Assembly (NCBI GenBank): GCA_951799425.1
Contig: OX637407.1
Span: 22,078,981-22,142,980 of the forward strand
DNA from: Ilex aquifolium
Lineage: Eukaryota > Streptophyta > Magnoliopsida > Aquifoliales > Aquifoliaceae
Direction: 5' to 3'
Length of the DNA stretch: 64,000 nucleotides
Part shown: piece by piece, positions 11,114 to 23,931 of the stretch
How the letters are laid out: the number at the start of each line of letters is the position of its first letter
Position numbering within the stretch: the stretch's first letter is position 1
Position numbers and translations under genes: made by a program
Notes under the pieces: generated by a model
The model's database searches: none
Seen by the model: the letters and a program-made list of their open reading frames with translations, nothing else
Told to the model about the DNA's origin: nothing

Positions 11114-13439
11114 TGTGACGCCCCTAAAATTGGGGGTCCTTTGTCAACTCGTTGATCACCCATCAACCCACAGAATATCTGTGGATACCGTGTAATTCGA
11201 TACCACGCCGTTATGCCCAATTTATCGGGATCCATAACTTAACAAAATTCGGGCAGAGTCTCCTTTGTACGGGGAGCTTTACCCAAAAACACAATCTGTG
11301 CAATCATATAACATTGACCACATCGGGTCCATTCATCCATACTCAATTTCCTAGTATCGAATTCTACTATAATCATCATCACTACGTACATTCATTCATA
11401 GAAGAATAAATGTCTCAAAAGAGTCTCATACATGCCTTTTTAATATAAAAGAAGTTTTTGTTTACAAAAATTATACAAGGTCAAAAGTAACCATATACAA
11501 GGGACTGAAAAGTCAAAATAAAAGCCACAGACCGGCTCTGTCATCAAAGCGGGCCCATGGCCTCGCCGTCGGTGGACGCCTGGGCGATACCTGAAAAATA
11601 TTCCTATAAAGGTTAAGTCAACGCTCAATAGCGTAACTCCTATAGAGAATACCTCTCAACCTAAATGCATATGAAATGTCACATGCAACAATCATTTCAT
11701 GCATTCATTCAAATATGTATATTATAAACAAATGACATAAATCATGTCATGCCATGAGATGAGACTCATGCAAGCAATAACAACACCGAGCCCTATCCTG
11801 AGCTCCCACAACACATGCAATGTCATGCGTATGTATCCGGACATTCCAAGCCCCCGTCATTAGTGTTATGTACACTCAATGACTAATTAATTCATTTTCT
11901 TGCGTCTTTTTGGGGAGATGATTTATGGTATTACACCAATGGGACACCAACTATCAACGGATTTTCAGGACATCCCACCTGCGGCTCCGTTTCCGCCGTT
12001 ACACTTTTCTAGAATTGCACCACCGGAAAGTGTATAAACCAAGTAAGCGGGTCTTGCACCCGAGGGAGAATCTAGCCCTTCTTGCTATCCCCGATACGTT
12101 TATCCATTTAATTTTTCGTGCGACTCAGCCCGACCTTGGTGCGACTTTCTCGAGCCCACAATCAACCACCTATGTGGTGATTAATTTCATACCATGAACA
12201 CACTCCCACCCATGTCAATGCCTATGAATGTAGTGCAACCCATGCATAATGTAATGCAATGTGCAATTGCCTTTGGTACCACTTATAATGTCCATTATAT
12301 AATGAATGCAATATAATGACATTTTCAACACAATCTCAAGCATGTTATGTAAGATAATCAACTCAACTAACATATTTGTATTCACCTAGGCATTTAAACA
12401 AACACCTAGAGGGCACAATCAATTTACACAACTAGCATGTGTTATTACTTCCAACATGACAACATGTTTATTAATTCTATAAACATAAGCACAAGTCCAC
12501 CACAATAATCATATGCTAAATAATCATTTAACATACATATTATTTCATAATCACATAACAAACTAATAATTTTATTAAACTCGATATGCCATTAAAACAT
12601 CAAATCATGCTAATGTACAATTAACATACTTTAAACCACTAACATTAACTTACACCAAGTTAATCATAATAGGATTTTACTAATTACAAGGTTAATTATA
12701 AATCATATATTTGACCCACTAGTTACACTAGTCAAGGCTTAACATGTGATATACACCCTTAGTATGCCCATTTTATATGTCATATTTTAGGTTGAAATTA
12801 CATCTAAATAGGGAAAACTCTACCTGTCGTAGCGTGAGCCCACATAGTAGACTCCAAAGAAAGCCCAAATTTAGCTTCTCAAGCCTTAGGTCTAAATTTT
12901 TGTACTTGATATTTTTGGAGAAAAATACAATCTTTGGTGTGGTTGCGTAGCTTTCGTTGCGTAGAGCAACTTTAATTCTTGGCCCGAAACGATTAAACGG
13001 TTCAATCTTCGTAGATCTAAGAAATAAGAAAGGAGAAAAATAAAATAACACTCATTTTTCTCATTCTCAGTCTCAGTCTCTTGGCAACACTCTGGAGAAG
13101 ACAAAACAAGTGGAAGACTAAAGTCTTCCACTTTATATATTTTAAAATATGTGGCCTACATCGCGCCACACGTATTTTTTTTAACGGGTCCAATTTTATT
13201 TCAAATCAATTAAATTTCTCGTGTTAAGTTTAGTATATTTTTTTATTGAACTAAATTTAAATTATTTTTTGGGTCCCGCTAATAAAATCTTATCGCTATT
13301 ATTTTAGTCGCGCGACACCCGATCGCTTTGTAACACGCGATCTATCTCTGAATTTTACCAAAATTTACTCGGTAGCTAGATTTCGCGAGATGAATCCAAC
13401 GGTAAAATCCGTAGGACCCCCGGTTTTAGGAGCGTCACA
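11114..13439. mobile_element. Solo LTR (2326 bp) nested in the Tat relic
   Basis: The termini are TGTGACGCCCCT and AGGAGCGTCACA, that is TG...CA, extended to about 27 bp of imperfect inverted repeat. A 5-bp target duplication TGCCA flanks it (11109-11113, 13440-13444). Removing it rejoins the host element's gag-protease reading. No polyprotein motif was seen inside. TG...CA ends with a 5-bp duplication fit LTR integration, and the length fits the long LTRs of chromovirus-type Ty3 elements. A related sequence in inverse orientation ends at 15839. Confidence 0.75.
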
Positions 13440-13780
13440 TGCCAATACCCGAATGATGACCCGTAGTCGCCAAGGTGATCATTGCCAACAAGAATATCCA
13501 TCGGATCCTGGTCAGCAACGAGCGCTATGTGGTTATTATATTCATATGAGCTTATGACCAACTCAAGATTGGACAATAAAAATGGCAGACGACAAGTCTC
13601 CACTCATCGGCTTTTCTAGTGAGAAACTTTATCCCCTTAGATCGATAGAGTTAGTGTTGGTGACCCATCTTGGCAAGCTACAACTAGGTCAAGGTTCCGG
13701 TTATTGGAGCTCCCTCTAACAAGGATAATCACAACAATCCTCCAAATAGGATAATCACAACACGTAGCAGTACTTAGCCT
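13440..13780 (+). pseudogene. Decayed Tat-lineage protease (second part)
   Basis: The relic continues after the nested LTR with a PNDDP and IIANKNIHRIL reading, equivalent to the PHNDALVVTLRIANF and VLI segments of the intact element. The DxGSS active site is destroyed. The trace fades before the copia remnant. No reverse transcriptase of this relic is present. Confidence 0.6.
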
Positions 13781-14320
13781 AACTATTTTAATATAATATT
13801 TTTGATAAGGGCGTTCGGTTGGTCACTAGATTGTATTCATCTTCTTTATAAATACAATGGATAATGCCTAGATTATGTCATGTTTGATAGAGCTTCCTTT
13901 CTAAAACATAAACCTGATGTTGGTTTCGGAGCTTCTTGATCTATTGAGATCAGTTTTCTATTATTTCAGCCACACCAATACAAGTGCTTATTTTAGCCAT
14001 GTCCACTTAAACAAGTGACAGTTGTACACTCATTTCCACTAAACTCATTTCCTCTCCCTCTTTCTCCATCACACTGCCAACCCTCTCTCTTTCTGCAATC
14101 ACTAACCTGATATCTATTCGTCTCACACCGAAAAATTATCTGTTATGGAAAAATCAATTTCTCCCTGTCTTCCGCAGTCACAAGCAACTGGATTTCGTTG
14201 AAGGAAAATTTCCTCAATAAGAAAACACTATCTCTGAAAAAATAATGTGACCAAAATCAATCTTTCTTATGAGAATTGGGTTACAACTGATCAAACAATT
14301 CTTAGCTAGACATTAAGATG
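13781..14320 (+). pseudogene. 5' end of a Ty1/copia element: LTR tail, PBS-like site, gag start
   Basis: A TATAAATA box lies near 13850. TTGGTTTCGGAGCTTC at about 13920 resembles the TGGTATCAGAGC primer site (tRNA-Met) of plant copia elements. Downstream the frame reads KNYLLWKNQFLPVFRSHK (about 14130), then a segment like ENWVTTDQTILS (about 14270), both typical of copia gag. Stops break it and it ends near 14320. Confidence 0.65.
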
Positions 14321-15839
14321 ATTTACAGTAATTATATGTTTATGATATAATTGACCATGATATATATTGAAATGTGGTGGATATGGTTCATATGACACTC
14401 ATAACATATTGAACATGATTATAGTGTTGCAATTGTACACTACATTGCATATGCACGGAGGCTTCGCATTCATGGGCATTAGGCATGAGTGTGAGTGTGT
14501 GTGCATAGTTGTCTTCAAACAGCACTTTGGGTGAATGATGCGTGGGCTCGAAAAAGTTGGGTCAAGGCCCGACTAAGTCACACAGTTTACATTGAAAATT
14601 GGGTCGGGATTAGCAAGAAGGGCTAGACTATCCCTTCGGTGCAAGACCCAGTTACTTCGGATACGCACTCTGTTGGTATCGAGTCCATAAAGTGTGTCGG
14701 CGTATGCGGAGCCGTTGGTGGAAGTCCATAAATGACGTGTCGGTAGGGTGATCGTTGGTGAAAGTCCATAAATACCCACTCCAAGAAAGGCTAGGGAATT
14801 GAATGGTCATTGGATGTGTAACATCAATAGCGGGGGCTTGGAATGCTCAGAGTTCACACGCATGACATTTGCATGTGTTGAGGGAGCCGATGAAGGCTCA
14901 ATTTGAAGTGGATGAGTGAATTTCATCTCATTTCATGGCATGACATGGTGATTTTCAACATTGAATTGCATATTCTTGATTAGAATGGTTGTTGCTTGTT
15001 GAATGTTGCATGTGAACATTTCATATGCATCTAGGTTGGGGAGTAGCCTCTTTAGGAGATACCCTATTGAGTGTGGCTCACCCTTTATGAGGATAACATT
15101 TCAGGTACGGGACATGTGCCGGTGGACGGCTCTCATTCAGGCCCTCATAGTTGAAGAAAAACCGAAATGTGGTTTTTAAACTATATGTTTTTTGTAAAAC
15201 TAAGATGTAATCTAGTTTTTGGACATGTAATGTCATGTAAAGGATTGTAATAGAACTCATATGAACTATATTTTGTTTAAAATGGATGTTATATGAGTTT
15301 GGGTTGATGTTGTATAAGGTTGGAATGGATTGAAATTGAAAAGGGATGGAAACGGGAGAAAATTGGTAAGACCTACCGGTAGAACGATGAGCCATTCTAC
15401 CGGTAGAACTTTTCCAGTAGGCTTTTCATACCGGTAGAACCATGATGAACCTACCGGTAGAACATTTCCAGTAGCCTTTTCTACCGGTAGAACTTGCACA
15501 TCTTTTACAGGTAGGTTTTCCTAAAACTTCAAAATTTCAAATGTTTTGCTATGCTTTCGGGCCTTGAGTCCTCTTACTTCAAGGGGGTAAATGGTGTTAT
15601 ATTAAGAGTAATTGATAGATATTGGACCTTGGATGGGTCATATGATTGAAGTGCACACAGGTTATGCGTTTGGGATTGTCTGATACAAGGGAGACTCTGC
15701 TCAAACTTTGAGTTATTGTGATCCCGGTAAAGGGGATATTGTGACGTGGTGTCTGGTTATGCGGCATTCACGGGTATTTTCGCGGGTTGATAGGTGATCA
15801 ACTGATTGACAAAGGACCCCCGATTATAAGGGCGTCACA
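14320..15839 (-). mobile_element. Partial LTR related to 11114-13439, inverse orientation
   Basis: Read from 15839 on the minus strand it starts TGTGACGCCC...GGGGGTCCTTTGTC, like the start of the nested LTR, and remains loosely alignable for several hundred bp. The left end is not defined and no target duplication was found, so it is a truncated or rearranged copy. It holds a short TACCGGTA repeat cluster at 15374-15489. Confidence 0.55.
15374..15489. repeat. Five palindromic TACCGGTA motifs
   Basis: The palindrome TACCGGTA followed by GAAC starts at 15374, 15398, 15429, 15452 and 15482. The alternating spacing of 24, 31, 23 and 30 bp suggests a roughly 54-bp dimeric tandem unit inside the partial LTR. 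Confidence 0.8.
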
Positions 15840-17114
15840 AATGCCCCAAATCTTGGTAAAATATACTCAATCATATCATAAAAATCAATATATCTTTCCA
15901 CAACTTATCATTTCAATATTTATAGTCACTTTGGCATTTTATCAAACATATAATACACATAAAATCACAAAATACACATTTACAAAGGAACATACTCATT
16001 CTTAAGAGACAAATCAAATAAATTATATACAAAATCACATATATTAAAAATTCAATCAAAAACTCTCATAACAAAAATCAAGTTAGGGTTTCAAACCCAC
16101 AATACCCAAATTCATTTAATGCATGTAGGCTTACAAATTAATAGTAAACTCATCATTTAATTAAGACTCATAGCATGTATTTAGCTAATACTAAACAAAT
16201 AGATATAGAGCATACATGAGATGCATCAATGTATATGCAATAGAAAGGAAAACCCTACCTCAAAACCCAAGAACCCAAGCTCTACCTTCAAATCTTCAAG
16301 TGAATTCAAGAATCTCAAATAATGTTCTTAAGTTTTCAAGCAAAAGCCCAAACTCTAATGACCTTCTTCTCTCTTCCTCTCTTTCTCTTTCTAATTCTAA
16401 GATTTATAGGGTAGTATTGGGTGAGAGGTGTGAGAAAAATGAGAGGAATAGAAGTGAAAATGAGGTTATAAGGGCAGAAATTCGCGCCGGATACTGTTCA
16501 CAGGACCAAAAAAATGTATTTTCTCCAAAATTATAGTTTTGCCCCAAAACTTCCCCCATTTGATACGTATGACTAGCTTAAGGTTTTTCGACGTTCCGGA
16601 TCCATTTTTAATGTTATTTTAGGCTAAAAATATTTATTTTATTAGTTCTATAAAAATCCAAGCCAAATTATACCCAAAATGCCAAATTTATAATTTTTAC
16701 CCTTTTAGATCGCAATACCGAATAAATGTCTAACCCAACTTTTTCACCGCTCTCGGATTCAATAGCGATGTTATTTTGACCTATAAACTTTTAGAATGAT
16801 TATTTAACTGCACTTCTAAAACTTACATGCCTCCAACTCTATATTTGACCCAAAAGTCATTACATGCAAACTTAAACCGTGCGATTATTTTACGAATTAC
16901 GCTTTGAAGTTTCCAAGACCATTTTTTATTATTTTATAAACATTCTTAATGTAGTGTATATATATTCAAAAATAATACGGAATCTTACAAGATCATATGA
17001 CAATGATTTAAATTTAAACCAAGAAATTTACCACTTTCAAATTTATTTTGGAAAAAAAGCAATTTTGTAATTTTCAAATGGGTGAAAAATTGGCCACACT
17101 AATCGTAGGAAGTC
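15840..17114. other. AT-rich, probably retroelement-derived region
   Basis: No gene motifs are seen. A CCCTACCTCAAAACCC tract at about 16254 and the following region look like LTR sequence of a chromovirus-like element, but ends and target duplications were not found. From about 16960 it matches the dispersed segment at 3040-3240. Confidence 0.4.
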
Positions 17115-17119
17115 TGAGG

Positions 17120-18091
17120 TGTTGTTGTGGTATTTCAAATATATCTAGTAAAATCACTTATTGAAATTTCTGATGTGAAACATGTAGCTTAAAACAAAAC
17201 AGTAACAGTCAAGAATGAAACAGTTATAATTGTATGTACGAAACAGTTACAGATACGAACAAAATAGTAATACAATAAATCTGTAATTTAAACAATGGAT
17301 AAACTAACCCATTTGCAGAACATGAACTGTTATTAAACTTTAGGTAAATCAAGGCTAGTTTTTGACATTATGTCCTTAAGACATATTTCACCCCCCACAC
17401 TTGGTACTTATGAAAATCAAAGCGTCTGTCTTCTAGAATACAATGATCTTCACGCGAATAAAAGTAGCACTCTAATCTACTCGCCCAGCGAACCAAAAAT
17501 TATTTGGTGTACTCTCCAAATGTAGATTACCTTAATGTCGAAATGTAATGTACTAATGTCTGTTTTAACTCCGAAAATGATTAATGTAGAATGGTAATGA
17601 ACCTGGGTTTGTAAAGACAAACTGGTGATTGTTCCGGACAATCACCATGCTAAAAGACATAACCCATAAGACAGACATGCAGCCAGAAGACACCAACATG
17701 TAATTGTTCTCACTAGTGCGAATTCAACCGAATTCATGTAGACGCTCGTTCTACTCATAAAATTGTAATACCCCTTGTGGCCCAATCCCATAGAGCAAAC
17801 TTGACCTATATATGCCCATATAGAACTTTTTCCTCAACCAATGTGGGATTGATGTCAAATCCCACATTACACAACCCCTATTTTCACATTCCTAGAGGGT
17901 CACTTTGGAGTCTATCTTCTCATTCATTTATTACTCGATTTGAACAAGTGAATATATTACATCACTCTCCTCACGAAGTAGAACATAAACCCATGAAAGT
18001 TTATTCGAAACAAGTGAGTTCCATTTTAATTTAGGTTCAAAATTTATCAAAAATCAAATTTTAATTACTAAAATCTACTTTTAGTCCAACA
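17120..18091. mobile_element. Solo LTR, 972 bp
   Basis: The ends are TGTTG...CAACA with a perfect 5-bp duplication TGAGG (17115-17119, 18092-18096). The surrounding dispersed repeat matches the uninterrupted copy near 3200, which supports the insertion boundaries. A TATATATG box is near 17809. No coding motif was seen. Confidence 0.75.
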
Positions 18092-18096
18092 TGAGG

Positions 18097-19346
18097 TTCC
18101 TGCGGGTACGCATGCCTCTAATGTAGGACGAGCATAGGTTCATTGTTGGTTATACAAATTTTATAATGCAACTAATTTGGGAGGAACTTGATTCAAAAAA
18201 AATTTCCTCTTCTTTTTCTCCATCTTTTCCTTTCTTGCTTCTCCTAGCTCCAACTCCAAAATTTTCTTAAGTGTTGCTTAAATATGTCTTGTCTAGCTAG
18301 TGGACAGTCCACTCACTCCCCCTCCCCCCCCATCCTAGCCGAAAATCCCTTCCCCCTCTAAATCCCTACATTCCATTCCAAGTTAGTAGAGAGCCCAGTA
18401 ACTTGCATGCAACTTCACAGGCAAGTTAATGGTTAACCCATTATATATATGTTTGTATATATCACACTCATCCTTAATTTCTCAAATTAAACCTATTTTT
18501 TTTAATCGAAATCGGTACACCATTCCCCTCATATTTTTGGTAACTCATTCTTTTTATTTTATCAAAATAAAATTAACTTCCAGGACACACATTAACATTT
18601 ACATTCCTAATATTAAGATGTCTATTATACTTGCTCGGTTTTCAGACTACTATACCAGTTTTTGGGTTTTATCATGTGCAAAAAACTTGAATCTCTTTAA
18701 AAAGAATGAGATATCTATGCCTCAACAATATTGTCATCATATACTGCAGTCAATGATTAATAAGAAAGAAAATTAAGAACGATAAACGAATATTGTTCGG
18801 TGGGATTTTTCCTTACGTTTACGGAGTGATTATTTCACAATATGAGATTCCGAATAAGGTTACAACTTAGATATATGCACGATGACTAAAAATCACTAAT
18901 CCTAGTCAATCACGCATACTTTATCCCAATAGGAGCGATCCACCCAATCCTAATAAAAATACATCAGATATATATTGAAAATTCATAGTATATCAAAACG
19001 CCCATCTCAATATCCTTTTCCCGTAGCTATTTAGCAACTGGCCTGATTTTTATGAAATATTTGACCATCCAATGGTCATTTTCTAATTTTATTCTCACTT
19101 AATTTGCTGTGGTTTTTAATTTCTCTCTCAATTTGTTGTTGTTTACATAAAGAGTGGATATACGCTATTCAATACATTCTCTAGGTTTTTAACGTGTGAA
19201 TTTAAACCATGCTTTCATATAAATAGAGCTAAACTAGGAAATAAGCAAACAAGAAAAATAAGAAAAAATTAAAAATGATGTTAATATAATAATTGATTCT
19301 GATTCGTTCTTTAAGCAAGCATCCATGAGTATTTGGTCCCTAATAC
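18097..19346. other. Spacer and MLP-2 3' flank
   Basis: No gene is seen. The part from about 18990 to 19346 matches 160-500 beyond MLP-1, so it belongs to the duplicated MLP flank. Confidence 0.5.
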
Positions 19347-19357
19347 TTGTGTGTGTG

Positions 19358-19406
<49 letters not shown>

Positions 19407-19522
19407 TTAACAAGATTCACCATTCTATTATGCATAGAAATAGCAACCTTGACACTTCCACACATTCTTATATCACACAAGAATATCTCACCAATAACCC
19501 ACATATATCATCTTTATACCTA

Positions 19523-22500
19523 TTACTTGAGATGGTGGGCTTCAACGTCTTTGGTGACAGCGAGACAGAAGTCCATCAAAGTATTTGGGTCTTCCACACC
19601 CTCATTCAACTTCTCAAACTCGAAAGTCCATGTCACCAAGTTATTTTCACCCTTTGTATCATCATGAACAGCTATAATAAAGGTCTTGTACAACTTCGTG
19701 CGATCTCCTTCAATCACCTTGAATGTCACCGACTTCTTTTCTTCGTCAATGGCTTCGATTATCTCTTTTGCCACCTTCTCTTTCCCATCTGTGGTGACAC
19801 ACCAGTATAGAAATAGAGTAATGCTATTAGAACCTAATTTACCAACTTAATTTATCATGACCCTTGGATTGATTATAGACCCAATTAAACATTAAATAGC
19901 ATATTTGTTTGTCATATATATGATTTTGTAAAACAAACATGGATAATCGCATAACTATCAAGAGTCTTTTTATTTAACTTTGTGGTAGCAAAAATTTATT
20001 ATTCGCAAATTTCGTACATTAAATAAATCATATTTTTGAAAAAACCCATCAACTGTAACGATAGATCTAAATTTTCGGAAAGGTCTAGTCTGATTAGAGG
20101 GTAAGGCTATGGTGCTTCGGGGATGTATGCGTTTCAATCGAAGCTTATTCGGTTGAAACAAACCCTGAAGGTCTGGAACAAGGAAGTGTTTGGCAATGTG
20201 TTTCAGTGGGTTCAGGAGACGAAGGCCGAGGTTAGTAGGAGAGAAGTGGCACATGATCAGTCAGGGTCTTCTTCAGATCGGGCTGCCTTCATCAGGTCAG
20301 GGCTGAGTTGCAGCAGGTTTTACAGTGTGAGGAGTCCTTTATGAGACAGCAGTCCCGTGTCCGTTGGCTTCAAGAGGGGGATTCGAACACTCGCTTCTTT
20401 AATGCTTCAGTGAGGAAGAAGCAGCATGTTCTTTCAATCCATTGGATCCGGAGTGATGACGCAGAGTGGATTACTGAGCCTGGGGCTACTAGATCTTCGA
20501 TAGTGTCCTTTTTTCAGGGATTGTTCTCTATGGGGGCTAGTCAGGTTGAGGTTGCATATTTTTCGGCTATTCCAACTATTGTGACTGATGCAGATGATGT
20601 TGGGTTGTGTGCTATGCCGACTTTAGAGGAGGTGAGACAGGTCGTGTTCTCTATTGATTCTGATAGTGCGCCGGGGCCGGATGGGTATTGCAGTAATTTT
20701 TATTAGTTTTGCTGGGACATTGTGGGAGCAGATTTGCTGGCTGCAGTTCAGGATTACTTCCGGGGTTCTCCTATGCCACAAGGATTCATGAGCACGTTGG
20801 TGGTGCTTTTGCCCAAAAAGGAGTCGCCTTCTACTTGGGCAGATTTTCAGCCGATCAGTTTATGTAACGTGAGCAACAAGGTGATCACGAAGATCCTCGT
20901 TTCTCGTCTGTCATCCTTGTTACCGCGTATCATATCACCGACGCAGAGTGGGTTTGTGCCGGGCCGAGTGTTGCAGGATAGTATTCTTTTGGCTCAGGAG
21001 TTGGTTCGTGATTTGGAGAGAGGTTCCTGGGGTGGGAATGTCGTGCTGAAGCTTGATATGGCTAAGGCATATGACAGGATGTCTTGGACATTCATCCTCC
21101 AGATGTTTCGGGTTTTTGGGTTCTCTGAGGGCTGGATTTCTTTGGTTCGACGAGCTATCTGGGGGCCGTGGTTTTCTGTGATAGTGAATGAGGTCAATCA
21201 GGGCTTTTTCCAATCGCAGGGGGGGCTGCAGCAGGGTGACCCCCTTTCTCCTTGTTTGTTCATCATTACTGCAGAGTATCTCTCTCGAGGCTTGGACTCT
21301 TTGTATGCTAGGTTTCCGAGGGTGGCTTATAGTACTGGAGTTGGGCTTTCGGTTTCACATTTGGCTTTTGCTGATGACATTATTATTTTTACTAATAGGT
21401 GCCGGTTGAGCTTACAGCGAGTTATGGATTTCCTTCATCAGTATGAGGCTGCCTCTGGTCAGTTAGTCAGGCCAAGAGCAATTTCTATATCAGTTTGCGT
21501 GCCTCGCATTCTAGAGAGGTGATTGCACGACAGACCACTAGTTTTCAGAGGCGTGACCTTTCATTTATTTATCTGGGGTGCCCTATTTACTTGGGTCATC
21601 TCCGGATCTCGTACTTTGATGAGATGATTTGGAAGGTGCGCGAGCGGATTTCTGGATGGGCGAATCGCTTGCTTTCCTTTGGAGGTAAACTCACTTTGAT
21701 TCGTCATGTGCTCGCGCCGATGCCTATTCACTTGTTTCATGTGCTAAGGCCTCCTGCGGATGTTTTTCACCAGTTAGAGAGGATGTTCACTCGTTTCTTG
21801 TGGGGTGACACAACTACCCATCTGAGGATCCACTGGTGTCACTAGGCTGAGGTATGTTACCCTGTAGAGGAGGGCGGCTTAGGAGTGCGTTCTTTTTCTG
21901 ACTTAGCTGAGGCTTGTGAGGTGAATGTGTGGTGGAATTTTCGTGCTCAATAGTCACTTTGTTCCGCTTTTATGAGGGCCAAGTATTGTAGGTCCACCCA
22001 TTCTAGGCTGATTGAGTTTCGTTACCCAGCTTCACCTTTTTGGAGGTGATTGTGTGGGATTCGATCCGTGGCTGAGCCGAAGATCAGATGGTTAGTACGG
22101 TCCGGTGATGTCAGTTTCTGGTATGATTGTTGGTTGGGGGATTACCCGTTGGCTTTAGTGTGTCCGGAGGTAGTTCCTGGGGTTCCTGTTTCTGCTTACT
22201 AGGCGGGTCGGCAGTAGGACAGAGGTCGATTGTTGGGGGTTTTGCCTTCTTCAATTGTTGAGCAGATTGTGCAGATTCTGATTTCGGATCAGGGAGTTGA
22301 TCAGATGAGGTGGAGTTTTTATTTGGATGAGAATTTTTCCTTGAGGACTGCTTGGGCTGATATTCGGGGTGTGGCTCCAGTTCGGGCTGGATTTTCTTGT
22401 GTCTGGCAGAGGCATATTCTGACTCAGGTCTCTTTTTTTATGTGGCGGTTGTTTCATGGTTTCCTGGCCACAGATGATGGCTTAGAGAGACGGGGTTTTC

Positions 22501-23931
22501 ATGTAGTATCCCGGTGTGTGTGTGGTGGAGCTGTTGAGACTCTTAGGCATCTTTTTTTGGATTGTCCGCTTGCAGTTCAGGTGTGGGGTCACTTTTATCA
22601 GATGTTTGGGATCAGATCTTGGCCGTTTCAGTCTCCTTATGTTTTAATGCTTCGTTGGCGGCATTGTGCTCCTTCTACAAGTCACGTGCTGGTACTACTA
22701 TCGTGCTTTATTCTGTGGCACCTATGGAAGGCACGCAATGCTTATAGGTTCGATGGCCGGGCCTTTCAGGTGCCCGTTGTGGTACAGAGGGTTATAACCA
22801 ATATGCAGTTGATTAGGCTTACTTTTGGGTTTGCCCCGAGTCAGTTGCATCGGGATGAGTCGATTGAGTTTGTGGGTTCTCTTAGGGTCTTGGTTTCTCG
22901 GCCTTAGCCTCTTCGCTTGATTGCCTGGATTCGTCCTGTACCAGGTTGCCTGAAGATCAGTGTTGACGGCTGCTCTAAAGGCAATCCGAGACTGTCTGCG
23001 GCAGGGGAAGTTATTCGGGACCACCAGGGTCGGGTTCTCAGGGTTTTTGGCTTGTTTCTAGGGCATCAGCCTATTCTATATGCAAAGATGCAGGCTGTTT
23101 GTGCTGGGTTGGAGTTGGGCGCAGATTTGGGAGCATCAGAGTTGGTAGTGGAGTCAGATTTAACTACAGTGGTTTCTTGGGTTTATTCTCAGGGTACTGG
23201 ATGTTGGGTTTATGCTTACCTGCTTGCTCGGATTCGGCTTCTGTGTGCTTCTCTTTCGGCTCGCGTCTGCCACGTCCTGCGAGAGGCGAATCAGGCTGTC
23301 GACTTCATGGCTAATTGGGCTTGTTCCCAGCAGCTCAATCAGCGATTTCCTGATTCGTCACCCTTTTCTTCTGGGATTGCAGGCATCCTCGCATTGGATG
23401 CTCGATAGACTTTTCACTTTCGTCGGTGATTTCATTTATGTTTTCAGTTATTCTTTGTTTTTAATGTTTTTGGTGGTGAGTCACCACTTTGCTTTTACTT
23501 TGACCTTTCCACTTTGTACTTCTGGAGGTTTGGTTTGTCCTCCTCCCTTGTACTTTTTACCTTTTAGTTATATATACAGGTAGGGGTCCTGCCAAACCCC
23601 CCACCCACACTGCGTGGCTTTGCGGGGAAAAAAAAAAGGTCTAATCTAATTAGAGGGTAAGAAACGAGTAAAGCATTAGTAACACAGTTTTCACTTGTTT
23701 CAAAAACATTCACCATAATATTTACTCAAAAAATAAACTAAAATTTCTCTTACCATGGGTGTAGTTCCAAAAGATGATAAAGCCCACAGTTCCCCATTCA
23801 CCTTCATGTATATCAACACCCTGAATGTTCCCAGGGCTCATATTGGTTATGTGGTGAGGTTTGTACTTAAAGATCTCATGGAACACATCTCCATCAGACT
23901 TGATCTCAGTCTGAGCAACCAATTTTTCCAT
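19523..23931 (-). CDS. MLP-2: MLP-like gene with a LINE in its intron
   Basis: Exon 1 is 23754-23931 and exon 2 is 19523-19788, with the same phases and lengths (178 and 266 nt) as the sister genes. The donor is GTAAGAG and the acceptor is CCACAG. The product is 147 residues beginning MEKLVAQTEI. The 3965-bp intron contains a 3.5-kb LINE in the opposite orientation; the intron of MLP-1 is only 730 bp. Substitutions not seen in the sisters include HDDT for HVDT and GDRTK for GDLTK. A TATATAAA box lies at 24020-24027. Its duplication partner is MLP-4 (shared flanks). The reading frame is intact; whether the long intron is spliced properly is open. Confidence 0.8.
20114..23637 (+). pseudogene. 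5'-truncated L1-type LINE (ORF2 remnant) with poly(A)
   Basis: It lacks the endonuclease. It starts within the region before the reverse transcriptase (KVWNKEVFGNV, about 20168), then the RT domain (about 20840-21420, with QGDPLSPCLF at about 21235 and FADD at about 21367). A zinc-finger RVT region follows (about 22390-22600: WQRHILTQVSFFMWRLFHG, CVCGG...H..LDC), then an RNase H-like domain (about 22945-23330, starting ISVDGCSKGNP). An in-frame TAG at 20704, a frame change near 21490 and several later stops (for example 21843) disable it. It ends in an A-tract at 23628-23637. It is inserted into the MLP-2 intron at a site intact in MLP-1 and MLP-3; a target duplication is not clear because the site is itself repetitive. 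Confidence 0.9.

Noticed and set aside
11114-13439. Interpretation as a DNA transposon because of inverted ends
   Set aside because: TG...CA termini, 5-bp duplication and no transposase favour a solo LTR, although long inverted ends are unusual.
19325-19810. Plus-strand open frame with an Arg-Glu run
   Set aside because: The Arg-Glu repeat is a translated GA microsatellite and the rest is the antisense of MLP-2 exon 2.
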